Assembly: GCF_007991335.1 (NCBI RefSeq)
Contig: NZ_BJYD01000023.1
Location: 1-64,000 of the forward strand
Source of the DNA: Halobacillus faecis
GTDB taxonomy: Bacteria > Bacillota > Bacilli > Bacillales > Halobacillaceae
Reading direction: 5' to 3'
Length of the DNA stretch: 64,000 bases
The stretch's first letter is position 1, and every line of letters begins with the position of its first letter. Shown in pieces: positions 45,162-52,834 of the stretch. The translations under genes and the position numbers were made by a program. A model generated the notes under the pieces. That model made no database searches. It was given only the letters and a program-made list of their open reading frames with translations, and had not been told where the DNA came from.

Positions 45162-46721
45162 ATGAAAAGTTGGAGAGGAAAGTTCGTTTGGGTGCTTCCT
45201 ACGATTGTTGTTCTGGTCGCTGTTAGCTTGCTGTTTTCTCATAATTATCAAGAAGTTACAGAACAGCCGGATGAAAATTGGAGCCGCGCCCTGGATATTG
45301 GTACCACCCCTGTTTTGAGAGCCCCTTCTGTAGGCATCGGCGAAGGAAGCCCGTCCGTTTCTTTTCTTACCAAAGAGGGCATCCAACAAAACATATACAA
45401 TGAGCAATTTGAGGTGAAGGAGCAAAACTCCTATGATATTCCTGTTGATAAATTTACTCAATTTTACTTAGGTGAAAACAAGGTCATTTATACCGATTAT
45501 TACAGCATGTATGATCAAGAAACAGGAAATAAAATTACCGATCTTCAAGCTTTTTACCCTCTTGAAACCATGGCTTTTTACAGGAATGAGGATAAAATAT
45601 ATAGCTTTGACGTAGAGGAATCCAATAGTGAAGAGCTCTTACCACTGGAAAACCCAAAAGCCTCTGTCCATATGACAGAGACGGAGGCAGGTACTTATTT
45701 ATTGACAGATGAAGTAACATCATCAGGCAATTTACTGAGTTACTACCAGGTGGAAAACAACAACATAAACCCACTCGGTGAAGCAACGTTCTCTGTTAAA
45801 GAATCTGAACAAGTCAATGATATCCAATTCGCGACCAAAGAAGACAGTTACCAATTACTTGTTACTACGATACAAAAACAAAGTCAGTCCGGAAAAATAC
45901 AGAATCACTACTACTATGCAGAAGCTCCCTTTGGAGAAAACCCTAATCTTAACAAAGTGAATTTTAAAGATCCTTACTCCACAGATGAGCTGAAAGAAAT
46001 ATCAGATCTCAGCATTCATAATACAGATAACGGGCCAGTACTCCTCTTTAAAGCAAATGGTTGGACTGACACACTCTTCAGGCCTGGTCCACAATTTAAC
46101 ATATACCAAGCAACCATCAGTGAGGGTACTTCTACTACAATCACGCGCTTAAGCAATACACCATCATTCTCCAATTTTCCGGTTAGAATAAATGACCAAA
46201 CGGTTTTGTGGGTTGATCATGGCGGCAAAGATCATAATTTGTTATTAACTTCAAGTAAAATTGAAGTGATCGAGCGGGCCGACCAAATAACAAAACAAGG
46301 TCTGTTGCTTGCTTCTGGAAAGACAATTGGTATGCTTTCGTCAGGATTGTTCGCTCTAATCATCTCTACATTCTGGTTCCTATGGCCTTTGCTATTCATG
46401 ATTTTTATCATGTTCTCTAAAGCCGACGCTCTTGACCAAGATCGTTCCTGGGTTCTTTATACAGGGATACTCATTTATTTAGTCGCAGCCATTGTTGCAA
46501 GAGACCCGATGTTTTCAGATGCTCTTCTCGCTAGAGCACCCGATTATTTAAGTTTTCCAGGTAGTCCTATATTGTTCCTACTTGGGTTTGCAGGAATTGC
46601 TTACGGAATATTAAAAACTGGAGCACGTTCCAAGGACTGGTCCAACCCTATCCAATTGACTTATTTCATAGGGATGCATATCCTTTTCATTACCGTATTT
46701 TTTGGTCCCTACCTGATGTAG
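45162..46721 (+). CDS. Large membrane protein of unknown function
   Basis: A 519-residue protein that I do not recognise. One N-terminal membrane helix (about 8-26) is followed by a long extracytoplasmic part (about 27-385) made of repeated strand-turn units with YxxxF and GN/GK turns, suggesting a beta-propeller-like or beta-rich fold. Four membrane helices end the protein (about 390-416, 430-447, 466-486, 494-516). A GGAAGGAG site precedes the ATG. It is a single gene with its own terminator between yutG and yutF. Only Cys-free secreted sequence is seen. Roles as sensor or transporter accessory are speculative. Confidence 0.85.
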   Translation: MKSWRGKFVWVLPTIVVLVAVSLLFSHNYQEVTEQPDENWSRALDIGTTPVLRAPSVGIGEGSPSVSFLTKEGIQQNIYNEQFEVKEQNSYDIPVDKFTQFYLGENKVIYTDYYSMYDQETGNKITDLQAFYPLETMAFYRNEDKIYSFDVEESNSEELLPLENPKASVHMTETEAGTYLLTDEVTSSGNLLSYYQVENNNINPLGEATFSVKESEQVNDIQFATKEDSYQLLVTTIQKQSQSGKIQNHYYYAEAPFGENPNLNKVNFKDPYSTDELKEISDLSIHNTDNGPVLLFKANGWTDTLFRPGPQFNIYQATISEGTSTTITRLSNTPSFSNFPVRINDQTVLWVDHGGKDHNLLLTSSKIEVIERADQITKQGLLLASGKTIGMLSSGLFALIISTFWFLWPLLFMIFIMFSKADALDQDRSWVLYTGILIYLVAAIVARDPMFSDALLARAPDYLSFPGSPILFLLGFAGIAYGILKTGARSKDWSNPIQLTYFIGMHILFITVFFGPYLM

Positions 46722-46730
46722 AAAAAACAA

Positions 46731-46759
46731 ACGACCAGAGCTAGGCTCTGGTCGTTTAT
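46731..46759. terminator. Bidirectional terminator overlapping the yutF stop
   Basis: AAACGACCAGAGC and GCTCTGGTCGTTT pair around TAG. The yutF TAA (46756-46758) is in the right arm. Confidence 0.85.
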
Positions 46760-47553
46760 CTATTTTCATCAATAGAATTCAACTGCTGGATCCACTGGAA
46801 AAGATCTTTGCTTTTGTATGTGGGCTGGTGTTCCTGATCCTCAATCTCTTCGAATGTACTCAACCCCGTTTCTACCATTAACGTATCTATGCCAGCTGTC
46901 ATTCCGGCTTTAATATCCGTGTTGTAATTGTCCCCAACCATTAAAACATCCTCTTTATTATGACCTAACCGTTTAAGTGCCCGGGACATGATTAAGGGTT
47001 CAGGTTTTCCTACAAATAGTGGAGCAACTCCAGTACTCACAGAAATCACGGATGTCAAAGCTCCATTGCCCGGCACAAGCCCACGCTCCGTAGGAATGGC
47101 AATGTCTCCATTTGTACTTATAAGAGTAGCTCCATTCCTTACTTCCAAACAGGCCATAGCTAACTTCTCATAGTTTATTTCCCGGTCAATACCGATGACC
47201 ACGAAATCTGCATTTTCTTCCACTAATTCCAAACCCTCATGGCGTAATGCGTCGAATAGTCCTTCTTCCCCGATGGCAAATACCCGGGCTTTGTCCATTT
47301 GGCTGCTAATATACTCAGCAGTAGCAAGACTGCTTGTATAAACTTGCTCTGGAGTAGCGCGTACTCCAATTTGATTGAGTTTCTTTGCAATTTGATCAAC
47401 GGTTTTTGAAGAATTATTTGTCAAATACATAAATGGAATATTCTTTAATTTTAAATGCTCGACGAATTCTGACGCACCTTCAATTCTTTCTGCGCCTTTG
47501 TACATGGTTCCGTCCAAATCAATGAGATAGCCTTTGTATTCCTTCATGCTCAT
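46756..47553 (-). CDS. yutF: HAD superfamily class IIA phosphatase (YutF)
   Basis: A 265-residue NagD/AraL-like phosphatase. GAGGGGTGG supports ATG 47553, with ATG 47547 as alternative. HAD motif I is DLDGTMYKG (near 12-20), motif II TNNSSKT (near 46-52), motif III lysine in GKPEP (near 180) and motif IV GDNYNTDIKAG (near 205-215). Members act on sugar phosphates or other small phosphoesters with broad specificity. It overlaps nothing and lies 15 bases after yutE, so the two are probably cotranscribed. Confidence 0.93.
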   Translation of the reverse strand: MSMKEYKGYLIDLDGTMYKGAERIEGASEFVEHLKLKNIPFMYLTNNSSKTVDQIAKKLNQIGVRATPEQVYTSSLATAEYISSQMDKARVFAIGEEGLFDALRHEGLELVEENADFVVIGIDREINYEKLAMACLEVRNGATLISTNGDIAIPTERGLVPGNGALTSVISVSTGVAPLFVGKPEPLIMSRALKRLGHNKEDVLMVGDNYNTDIKAGMTAGIDTLMVETGLSTFEEIEDQEHQPTYKSKDLFQWIQQLNSIDENR

Positions 47554-47568
47554 ATCTTTAACCACCCC

Positions 47569-48006
47569 TCAGCTTTTCGAAAAGGCGGACACAGGGCCAA
47601 GCTCATTATCCAAATATTCACGAACACGACTTGGAAAAGCTTGTAACGATTGTTTATGATCCTGCCACACTTTCAAAATCTGCTCATGATTAATTCCCGT
47701 GTATTGTTGAACAATCATTTTTCTAAGTTGAACAAATTGCTTGTATGCATCCTGCTCATCCTCAGGTAATACCTTTTCATCGGTAAGAATGTCAATAATG
47801 TCTTCATAACTTCCTGGATCTCTCATAATAAACCCATCGATCATCATGTTGCCTACATCAATAATGGCTTCTATGTTCAAGTGTGTCATCCGCTCTAAGA
47901 GAAGCTTGTCCGCGAAACGCTGATAAGAATGTTCCGCCAATTCCTCTTGTATCTTTTCCATATATAATAGAATCTCTTCAATTTTTTCCCGATTCACAAA
48001 ATACAC
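47569..48006 (-). CDS. yutE: HepT-like DUF86 protein (YutE)
   Basis: A 145-residue helical protein. The start is a GTG at 48006 following GGAGGGG. The HepT toxin motif R-x4-6-H-x-Y is altered here to RKMIVQQY (near 95-102), with Gln for His, and no MNT-type antitoxin gene is adjacent. YutE proteins of bacilli seem to share this change, so it is likely a house-keeping relative rather than an active HEPN RNase. It precedes yutF in a two-gene unit. Confidence 0.88.
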   Translation of the reverse strand: MYFVNREKIEEILLYMEKIQEELAEHSYQRFADKLLLERMTHLNIEAIIDVGNMMIDGFIMRDPGSYEDIIDILTDEKVLPEDEQDAYKQFVQLRKMIVQQYTGINHEQILKVWQDHKQSLQAFPSRVREYLDNELGPVSAFSKS

Positions 48007-48171
48007 CTTGTTCCCCTCCTACAAAGAATCTTTATCATCCATGATACCATAAAAGGCTTTTTCTCACGCTTCCTGATTTTCTTGTGTCTGATTTTTATAA
48101 AACCGGGCATACTAATGCTAAAGTTTTTCGCAGCGGATTATAAAATTCAACGAATAGGAGATGATCACACC

Positions 48172-48438
48172 ATGACACTACGTCCGCTTCTAGAAGACGT
48201 CACTCAAAATACAAGCACTCGATTTGTTTCATTTACAGCTGGCAGTCACCGTTTTGAACTTGCTCTGATGAAGGCCGATTACTTTCAAAACCAAACAATG
48301 GTCATCAACTTACCTAAAAACCGTCAAGCTTTGCTTGACCATGAAAACATAAATAAAATCGGTCATCTGGAACATATGTTTCAACTCAGTGCCATGGAAG
48401 CAGAAGAATTAAGAAATTATCTTCCTGACCTTCTGTGA
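48172..48438 (+). CDS. DUF3055 family small protein
   Basis: An 88-residue acidic soluble protein. ATAGGAG supports ATG 48172 over the longer frame from 48082. The STRFVSFT segment (near 17-24) and the C-terminal AEELRNYLPDLL pattern are those of DUF3055 proteins of bacilli, whose role is unknown. A hairpin follows that both ends this gene and carries the next gene's ribosome binding site. Confidence 0.85.
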   Translation: MTLRPLLEDVTQNTSTRFVSFTAGSHRFELALMKADYFQNQTMVINLPKNRQALLDHENINKIGHLEHMFQLSAMEAEELRNYLPDLL

Positions 48439-48448
48439 GAACAGGCAT

Positions 48449-48492
48449 AAAAAACCTCCTTCGACAAAAAATAATGTCGAAGGAGGTTTTTT
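48449..48492 (+). terminator. Terminator hairpin whose 3' arm contains the next ribosome binding site
   Basis: AAAAAACCTCCTTCGAC pairs perfectly with GTCGAAGGAGGTTTTTT around a ten-base A/T loop. The right arm holds AAGGAGG and the T run is the spacer to ATG at 48494. Confidence 0.9.
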
Positions 48493-48493
48493 T

Positions 48494-48781
48494 ATGGGAA
48501 AGGAAAAACGTAAGTATTCGGATTTTGCCAATGTCGAAGCCCAGCGTAATTACTTGACTCCCGAACAACTTCCTGAAGGGCCTTATGGTGCACCGAGAAA
48601 CAAATATGAACCTGTAACGAATGATAAAAGTGCACCATGGACAGAGGAGCAGCGATATTACAGCGCTTTTAATTATGAAAACAAAGGGCTTCACCAGGAT
48701 CTTCCTCGTCAAGAAGATGGTGCTCACCCTACTCATGATGAAAAAGATGAAAATGTAAAGCCTTCTGAGGAAACACATTAA
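48494..48781 (+). CDS. Small hydrophilic protein of unknown function
   Basis: A 95-residue, highly charged protein rich in Glu, Pro, Tyr and Asn (for example EQLPEGPYGAPRNKYEP near 24-40), probably largely disordered. No domain, signal or membrane segment is visible. Such short acidic proteins are common in Bacillaceae and some are spore-associated; this is not established here. Its ribosome binding site AAGGAGG is buried in a terminator-like hairpin, so translation may be limited on read-through transcripts. A terminator follows. Confidence 0.75.
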   Translation: MGKEKRKYSDFANVEAQRNYLTPEQLPEGPYGAPRNKYEPVTNDKSAPWTEEQRYYSAFNYENKGLHQDLPRQEDGAHPTHDEKDENVKPSEETH

Positions 48782-48791
48782 AATCAAATAA

Positions 48792-48825
48792 AAAACGGCG
48801 TGCAATGATTTGCGCGCCGTTTTTA
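48792..48825. terminator. Bidirectional terminator overlapping the yutD stop
   Basis: AAAACGGCG-GCA pairs with TGC-CGCCGTTTT; the yutD TAA (48823-48825) lies in the T run. Confidence 0.8.
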
Positions 48826-49098
48826 TTGACGGATTCTTTTCAGCACAAAGTAAGAACAGCCAAAATTACAGTATTCATACAAATAATCTTCCAGCGTACT
48901 GATTTTTGTATCAAACGTTGCTTTGGAATTTTGATCATCATAAAAGCCTTTTAAACGTAATTGACCATAACCCCAATCTCCAACGATAAAATCATATTTA
49001 TTTAGAATATCACTAAACCGACTCTCCACTTCTTCTTGTTGAAAGCCTTCTTGATAGTCCTCCAGGATCTCATATGTTTTCCCAGCAAGCTCCATCAT
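48823..49098 (-). CDS. yutD: YutD family (DUF1027) protein
   Basis: A 91-residue soluble protein. GAGGTG supports ATG 49098 over GTG 49107. The family core IVGDWGYGQLRLKGF (near 38-52) and LYEYCNFGCSYFVLK (near 74-88) is intact, with Cys78 and Cys82 spaced C-x3-C, possibly redox or metal ligands. Function is unknown. It is divergent from the lipoprotein gene that follows. Confidence 0.93.
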   Translation of the reverse strand: MMELAGKTYEILEDYQEGFQQEEVESRFSDILNKYDFIVGDWGYGQLRLKGFYDDQNSKATFDTKISTLEDYLYEYCNFGCSYFVLKRIRQ

Positions 49099-49230
49099 TG
49101 GTATCACCTCTATCCTTTTTTAGTGTATCACATTTTTTCATATGTTAGGAAATACAACAAAGGCAAAAAGTATGTTTCCCATAAAACTGTTCAATCTAAT
49201 AATTATAAACAGTTACATGAAGGAGGAACT

Positions 49231-49863
49231 ATGTTGAAAAAAATATGGAAAGTATTCACCCTGCTATGCCTTGTTACATTCATCGTAGCGGGTTGTCAGG
49301 AATCGAAAGATGAGCAAGCAAAAAATATGATGGATGATGACACGTTGAATGGGAATGCCATGGATGGATATAATGAAAAGCCAAAAGATGGGCAAGTCGG
49401 TTATGTACGCTTTAACAAAGATCAATTGAATCAAGATACTGAAGAACATCGCGAAATCAAAGTGAACCGTGAAGAAATGGCAGATATGATCTCACGGATG
49501 ATTCTCCGCTATGATCAATTTGATGACGTAGCCACAGTCGTTACGGATAATGAGGTTCTTGTCGCATACAAAAAAGCAGAGGATACAGACCGGGAATTAG
49601 CAGCCGATATGGTTCAGAAGACAGCTTATTCTTTAGTTCCGAGCTTTTACCATGTGTATGTCTCTGACAACCCTGCTTCCTTTGGGGATATTCAGAGTTT
49701 AAGTAACTCCACCGTGTATGATCAAGGCTATAATGATACGATCGACAGCATTATTAAGAAAATGAAGAAATCCCCACAAGGGAAAGTCGATGAATCGAAT
49801 CCGAACCAACCAGATGTTGGTCCCAATATGAATACAGAAGAAGAAACAGGAATGGAGAACTAA
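49231..49863 (+). CDS. YhcN/YlaJ family sporulation lipoprotein
   Basis: A 210-residue lipoprotein. AAGGAGGAACT supports ATG 49231; the open frame begins far upstream. The signal peptide ends in a lipobox VAGC near 18-21. The middle domain (MISRMILRYDQFDDVATVVTDNEVLVAY, here about 75-102) is that of YhcN/YlaJ proteins, spore-coat or germination-related lipoproteins. The C-terminus is low-complexity and Asn/Pro/Glu rich. Position before lytH suggests a counterpart of B. subtilis YutC. Confidence 0.88.
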   Translation: MLKKIWKVFTLLCLVTFIVAGCQESKDEQAKNMMDDDTLNGNAMDGYNEKPKDGQVGYVRFNKDQLNQDTEEHREIKVNREEMADMISRMILRYDQFDDVATVVTDNEVLVAYKKAEDTDRELAADMVQKTAYSLVPSFYHVYVSDNPASFGDIQSLSNSTVYDQGYNDTIDSIIKKMKKSPQGKVDESNPNQPDVGPNMNTEEETGMEN

Positions 49864-49941
49864 GCTCACCCCTATTTTTCCATTCATAACAAAAGCACGC
49901 CTGCCTCATGCTATAGATATCAAAACATTGAAGGTGAGTTT

Positions 49942-50880
49942 ATGAAATACATCGGTTCAATGATCTTATGTCTTAGCATGTGCGTACTTTTCTCTGCGGG
50001 CTCCATACATGCAGATGAAGAAAGCGATGCACGAATGGCATTATATAAGAAAACTTCAGCTGTCACAGATATTCCCTGGGAGTATCTTGCGGCTATCGAT
50101 CAATATGAGAGGCAGGTTCATGACGACCCAAAAGAGGGACGTGTGACTGCGATTGAAGTGGATCCAATGTTCTGGGCCGGTTCTGAAGGAAAAATGCCCT
50201 CTACATTTTTCCCAGAAGGCTGGGGTTCAGATGGAAATGGTGATCAAAAGGTTCAGTTGGACAATGATGAAGACGTGTTATATTCCATAGGCACATTCAT
50301 GAAGTCCTACGGTACTACGAGTGACGACATAAAAATTGCGTTGTGGAACTATTACAAACGAGACCTCACTGTCCAAACCATTATGAACACAGCGAGAGTA
50401 TTCCAGAAATTTCAAACCGTTAATTTAACAAACCGGGACTTTCCACTTCCCCTTCAGGCAAATTACAGCTATAGAAGCACATGGGGAGATGCAAGAGGCT
50501 TTGGAGGAAGACGTATCCATGAAGGAACGGATATTTTCGCCAATTACGGCGTTCCCGTTAAATCTACAACCTATGGAGTTGTAGAGATGAAAGGATGGAA
50601 CAAGTTCGGGGGTTGGCGGATTGGAATCCGGGACATCTATAATATCTACCACTATTACGCTCATTTGCACAGCTTTTCAGAAGATATTAAAGTGGGTGAC
50701 ATTGTACAGCCCGGTGATGTCATTGGTGCTGTAGGGGCTTCAGGATATGGCCCTCCAGGAACATCCGGTAAATTCCCTCCCCACCTTCATTACGGCATGT
50801 ATCAAGATAATGGAAAAAATGAATGGTCCTTTGACCCCTATCCATTTTTGCGAAAGTGGGAAAGAATGACAAAAAATTAA
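49942..50880 (+). CDS. lytH: M23 peptidase LytH, spore cortex L-Ala-D-Glu peptidase
   Basis: A 312-residue secreted zinc endopeptidase. A signal peptide covers about 1-25 (SMILCLSMCVLFSAGSIHA). The C-terminal M23 domain shows the ligands HEGTD (near 194) and HLHYG (near 287), with the HLHS catalytic His near 238. LytH trims peptides from the spore cortex in B. subtilis, under SigK control. The N-terminal half includes a lytic-transglycosylase-like helical region (ALWNYYKRD). AAGGTGAGTTT precedes the ATG. Confidence 0.95.
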   Translation: MKYIGSMILCLSMCVLFSAGSIHADEESDARMALYKKTSAVTDIPWEYLAAIDQYERQVHDDPKEGRVTAIEVDPMFWAGSEGKMPSTFFPEGWGSDGNGDQKVQLDNDEDVLYSIGTFMKSYGTTSDDIKIALWNYYKRDLTVQTIMNTARVFQKFQTVNLTNRDFPLPLQANYSYRSTWGDARGFGGRRIHEGTDIFANYGVPVKSTTYGVVEMKGWNKFGGWRIGIRDIYNIYHYYAHLHSFSEDIKVGDIVQPGDVIGAVGASGYGPPGTSGKFPPHLHYGMYQDNGKNEWSFDPYPFLRKWERMTKN

Positions 50881-50911
50881 AAGCGCCGCACTTTATTGTG
50901 CGACGCTTTTC
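50880..50911 (+). terminator. Terminator of lytH
   Basis: AAGCGCCGCAC and GTGCGACGCTT pair with one mismatch, followed by T; it starts at the lytH stop. Confidence 0.75.
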
Positions 50912-50914
50912 TTA

Positions 50915-51013
50915 TTATTTGGATTTTTTAACGGCATTCGTAATACTGGCAGCCAGGCCACCCCATATAACGACCATTCCGATAATCATCATTGTTACTG
51001 CACCAGCTGACAT
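50915..51013 (-). CDS. metS: MetS-type small subunit of an NSS transporter
   Basis: A 32-residue membrane peptide, too short for ordinary gene finding. One membrane helix fills most of it (GAVTMMIIGMVVIWGGLAA), followed by a basic KKSK end. This is the pattern of MetS, the small subunit of the MetP/MetS methionine and alanine importer. GGAGGTAAGC precedes the ATG and lies inside the last codons of the large subunit gene; the start is one base beyond its stop, so translation is coupled. Substrate is inferred. Confidence 0.88.
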   Translation of the reverse strand: MSAGAVTMMIIGMVVIWGGLAASITNAVKKSK

Positions 51014-51014
51014 A

Positions 51015-52541
51015 TTAGCTTACCTCCTTCTTGACTTCTTCAACGGCCTTTGAATCCCAGCGTTTCAATGTCATCAAGAAGCCGGCTACAATGGCAAATG
51101 CTGCTACAAACCAACCCCCGAATAAAATGAAACCATCTGTATATCCTGCATAGTTCCCTGTTTCTGTATCGAATTGTTGAAGAAGGTTCGTCTTGAATAG
51201 ATCAAACATCATAAATCCAAGGACGATTGGCGTGATTACACCAAGGCAAATCTTCCACCATCCTCCAAGATGGATATCAGAAATACCGTTAGCATGAGCC
51301 TGAAAATCATTAAGATTACGTAAGAACCATGCTATGACAAGAACTTCTACAAGTCCAACGAAAGCCACTCCGAACTGGTTAATGAAGTAATCAGCGGCAT
51401 CTAGGAGATAGAGTCCACCTTGTGTTGCGAAAAGCAGGGAAATGACGGCAGCTAATCCTCCCCCAAGTCCTACAGCAGCTTTCCTTGATATTCCAAATTT
51501 TTCACTCAAGGCAGCTACATAAGTTTCAGAAATTGAAATTAACGAGGATAGTCCGGCAAGTACTAATGATGCAAAGAATAAGAAACCAAATAATCCATTC
51601 AATGCTGGAAACTCATTAATGATTTGTGGGAACACGACAAACGCAAGTCCCACGCCACCACTTACGACTTCGTTAACTGGAACGCCACTTTGAGAAGCCA
51701 TGAATCCTAAAGCTCCGAAAACACCGATACCAGCAAGTAATTCGAAACTTGAGTTACCAAAGCCAGCAATGAAAGCATTGTTCGTTAAGTCCGATTTCTT
51801 CGGCAGGTAACTGGAGTACGTAATCATAATCGCAAAGGCGATGGATAAACTGAAGAAAATTTGTCCATAAGCGGCTACCCATACAGAACTATCGGTAATA
51901 GCACTAAAATCTGGAGCAAAGAATGTCTGAAGACCTTCTGCCGCCCCCGGAAGAGTGATCGCCCTGATGACAATAATCATGAAAAGGACAATCAATGTCG
52001 GGATAAAGATTTTATTTGCCGCTTCAATACCCTTTTTGACTCCTTTAAAGAGTACGCCTAGGGTAATCAACCAAACGATAAGAAGCGGAATAAGAACACC
52101 AGGTACAAGGCTTCCTGTCTGACCAGGATCTACGGATAATTGCAAATAATCACTAAACAAAAAGCCTTCTGTGTCATCACCCCAAGAAAGGTTGAATGCG
52201 AAGATACTGTATGAAATTGCCCAGGCAATAATGACAGCATAATATGTCGAGATAACAAAGGATACAAGGACTGCCCACCAGCCAAGCCATTCTGTTTTAC
52301 GATTCATTCTGAAGAATGAAAGTGGTGCTGATCCTCTAAATTTGTGACCGATAGTGAATTCCATGACAAGTAGCGGAATACCTGCTGTTAACAAAGCAAA
52401 TAAATAAGGAATAAAAAATGCCCCACCACCATTTTCATAAGCTACTGCTGGGAAACGCCAAATGTTACCTAAACCGATGGCTGAACCTACAGCAGCCAGT
52501 ATAAAACCGGCTCGTGTTCCCCATTGTGCACGATTTTCCAT
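51015..52541 (-). CDS. Sodium-dependent NSS family amino acid transporter (MetP-like)
   Basis: A 508-residue neurotransmitter:sodium symporter family protein with about 12 membrane segments. The unwound first helix GSAIGLGNIWRFPAVAYENGG (near 19-39) holds the sodium and substrate sites, and segment 6 is near 238-260. It is paired with a MetS-like peptide, which points to uptake of methionine and other small neutral amino acids. GGGAGG precedes the ATG. The 290 bases upstream hold a terminator of the next gene and a short ggcctataaaaa motif, no gene. Confidence 0.92.
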   Translation of the reverse strand: MENRAQWGTRAGFILAAVGSAIGLGNIWRFPAVAYENGGGAFFIPYLFALLTAGIPLLVMEFTIGHKFRGSAPLSFFRMNRKTEWLGWWAVLVSFVISTYYAVIIAWAISYSIFAFNLSWGDDTEGFLFSDYLQLSVDPGQTGSLVPGVLIPLLIVWLITLGVLFKGVKKGIEAANKIFIPTLIVLFMIIVIRAITLPGAAEGLQTFFAPDFSAITDSSVWVAAYGQIFFSLSIAFAIMITYSSYLPKKSDLTNNAFIAGFGNSSFELLAGIGVFGALGFMASQSGVPVNEVVSGGVGLAFVVFPQIINEFPALNGLFGFLFFASLVLAGLSSLISISETYVAALSEKFGISRKAAVGLGGGLAAVISLLFATQGGLYLLDAADYFINQFGVAFVGLVEVLVIAWFLRNLNDFQAHANGISDIHLGGWWKICLGVITPIVLGFMMFDLFKTNLLQQFDTETGNYAGYTDGFILFGGWFVAAFAIVAGFLMTLKRWDSKAVEEVKKEVS

Positions 52542-52777
52542 GCGAAAGACCTCCCTGAGTTAAACACCTTTAAAGATGTTTTTAAATTTTTATTTTTCTG
52601 ATTATTCTGCTTTAAATTATAACTAGCAATACACAGCTTGTCAAAATAATTTTAAAATTTTCAGAAATTGGAAGGTGAGCGGAAAGGCCTATAAAAAATG
52701 AACCACCTAATATATGTATGGACTTTTAAAAAGCAGGCCCTGCGCAAATACTTTTTTGAATAGGTGGAATGGAAATA

Positions 52778-52817
52778 AAAAGAGAGCATGGACATTGAAC
52801 GGTCCATACTCTCTTTT
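52778..52817 (-). terminator. Terminator of the NhaC-family gene
   Basis: AAAGAGAG-ATGGAC pairs with GTCCAT-CTCTCTTT across a short loop, 20 bases after the stop. Confidence 0.8.
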
Positions 52818-52834
52818 ACTACATTTTTTTCCTT

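Noticed and set aside
47569-48006. Toxin-antitoxin module (HepT-MNT)
   Set aside because: The catalytic His is replaced and no MNT nucleotidyltransferase is adjacent; position matches the house-keeping yutE gene.
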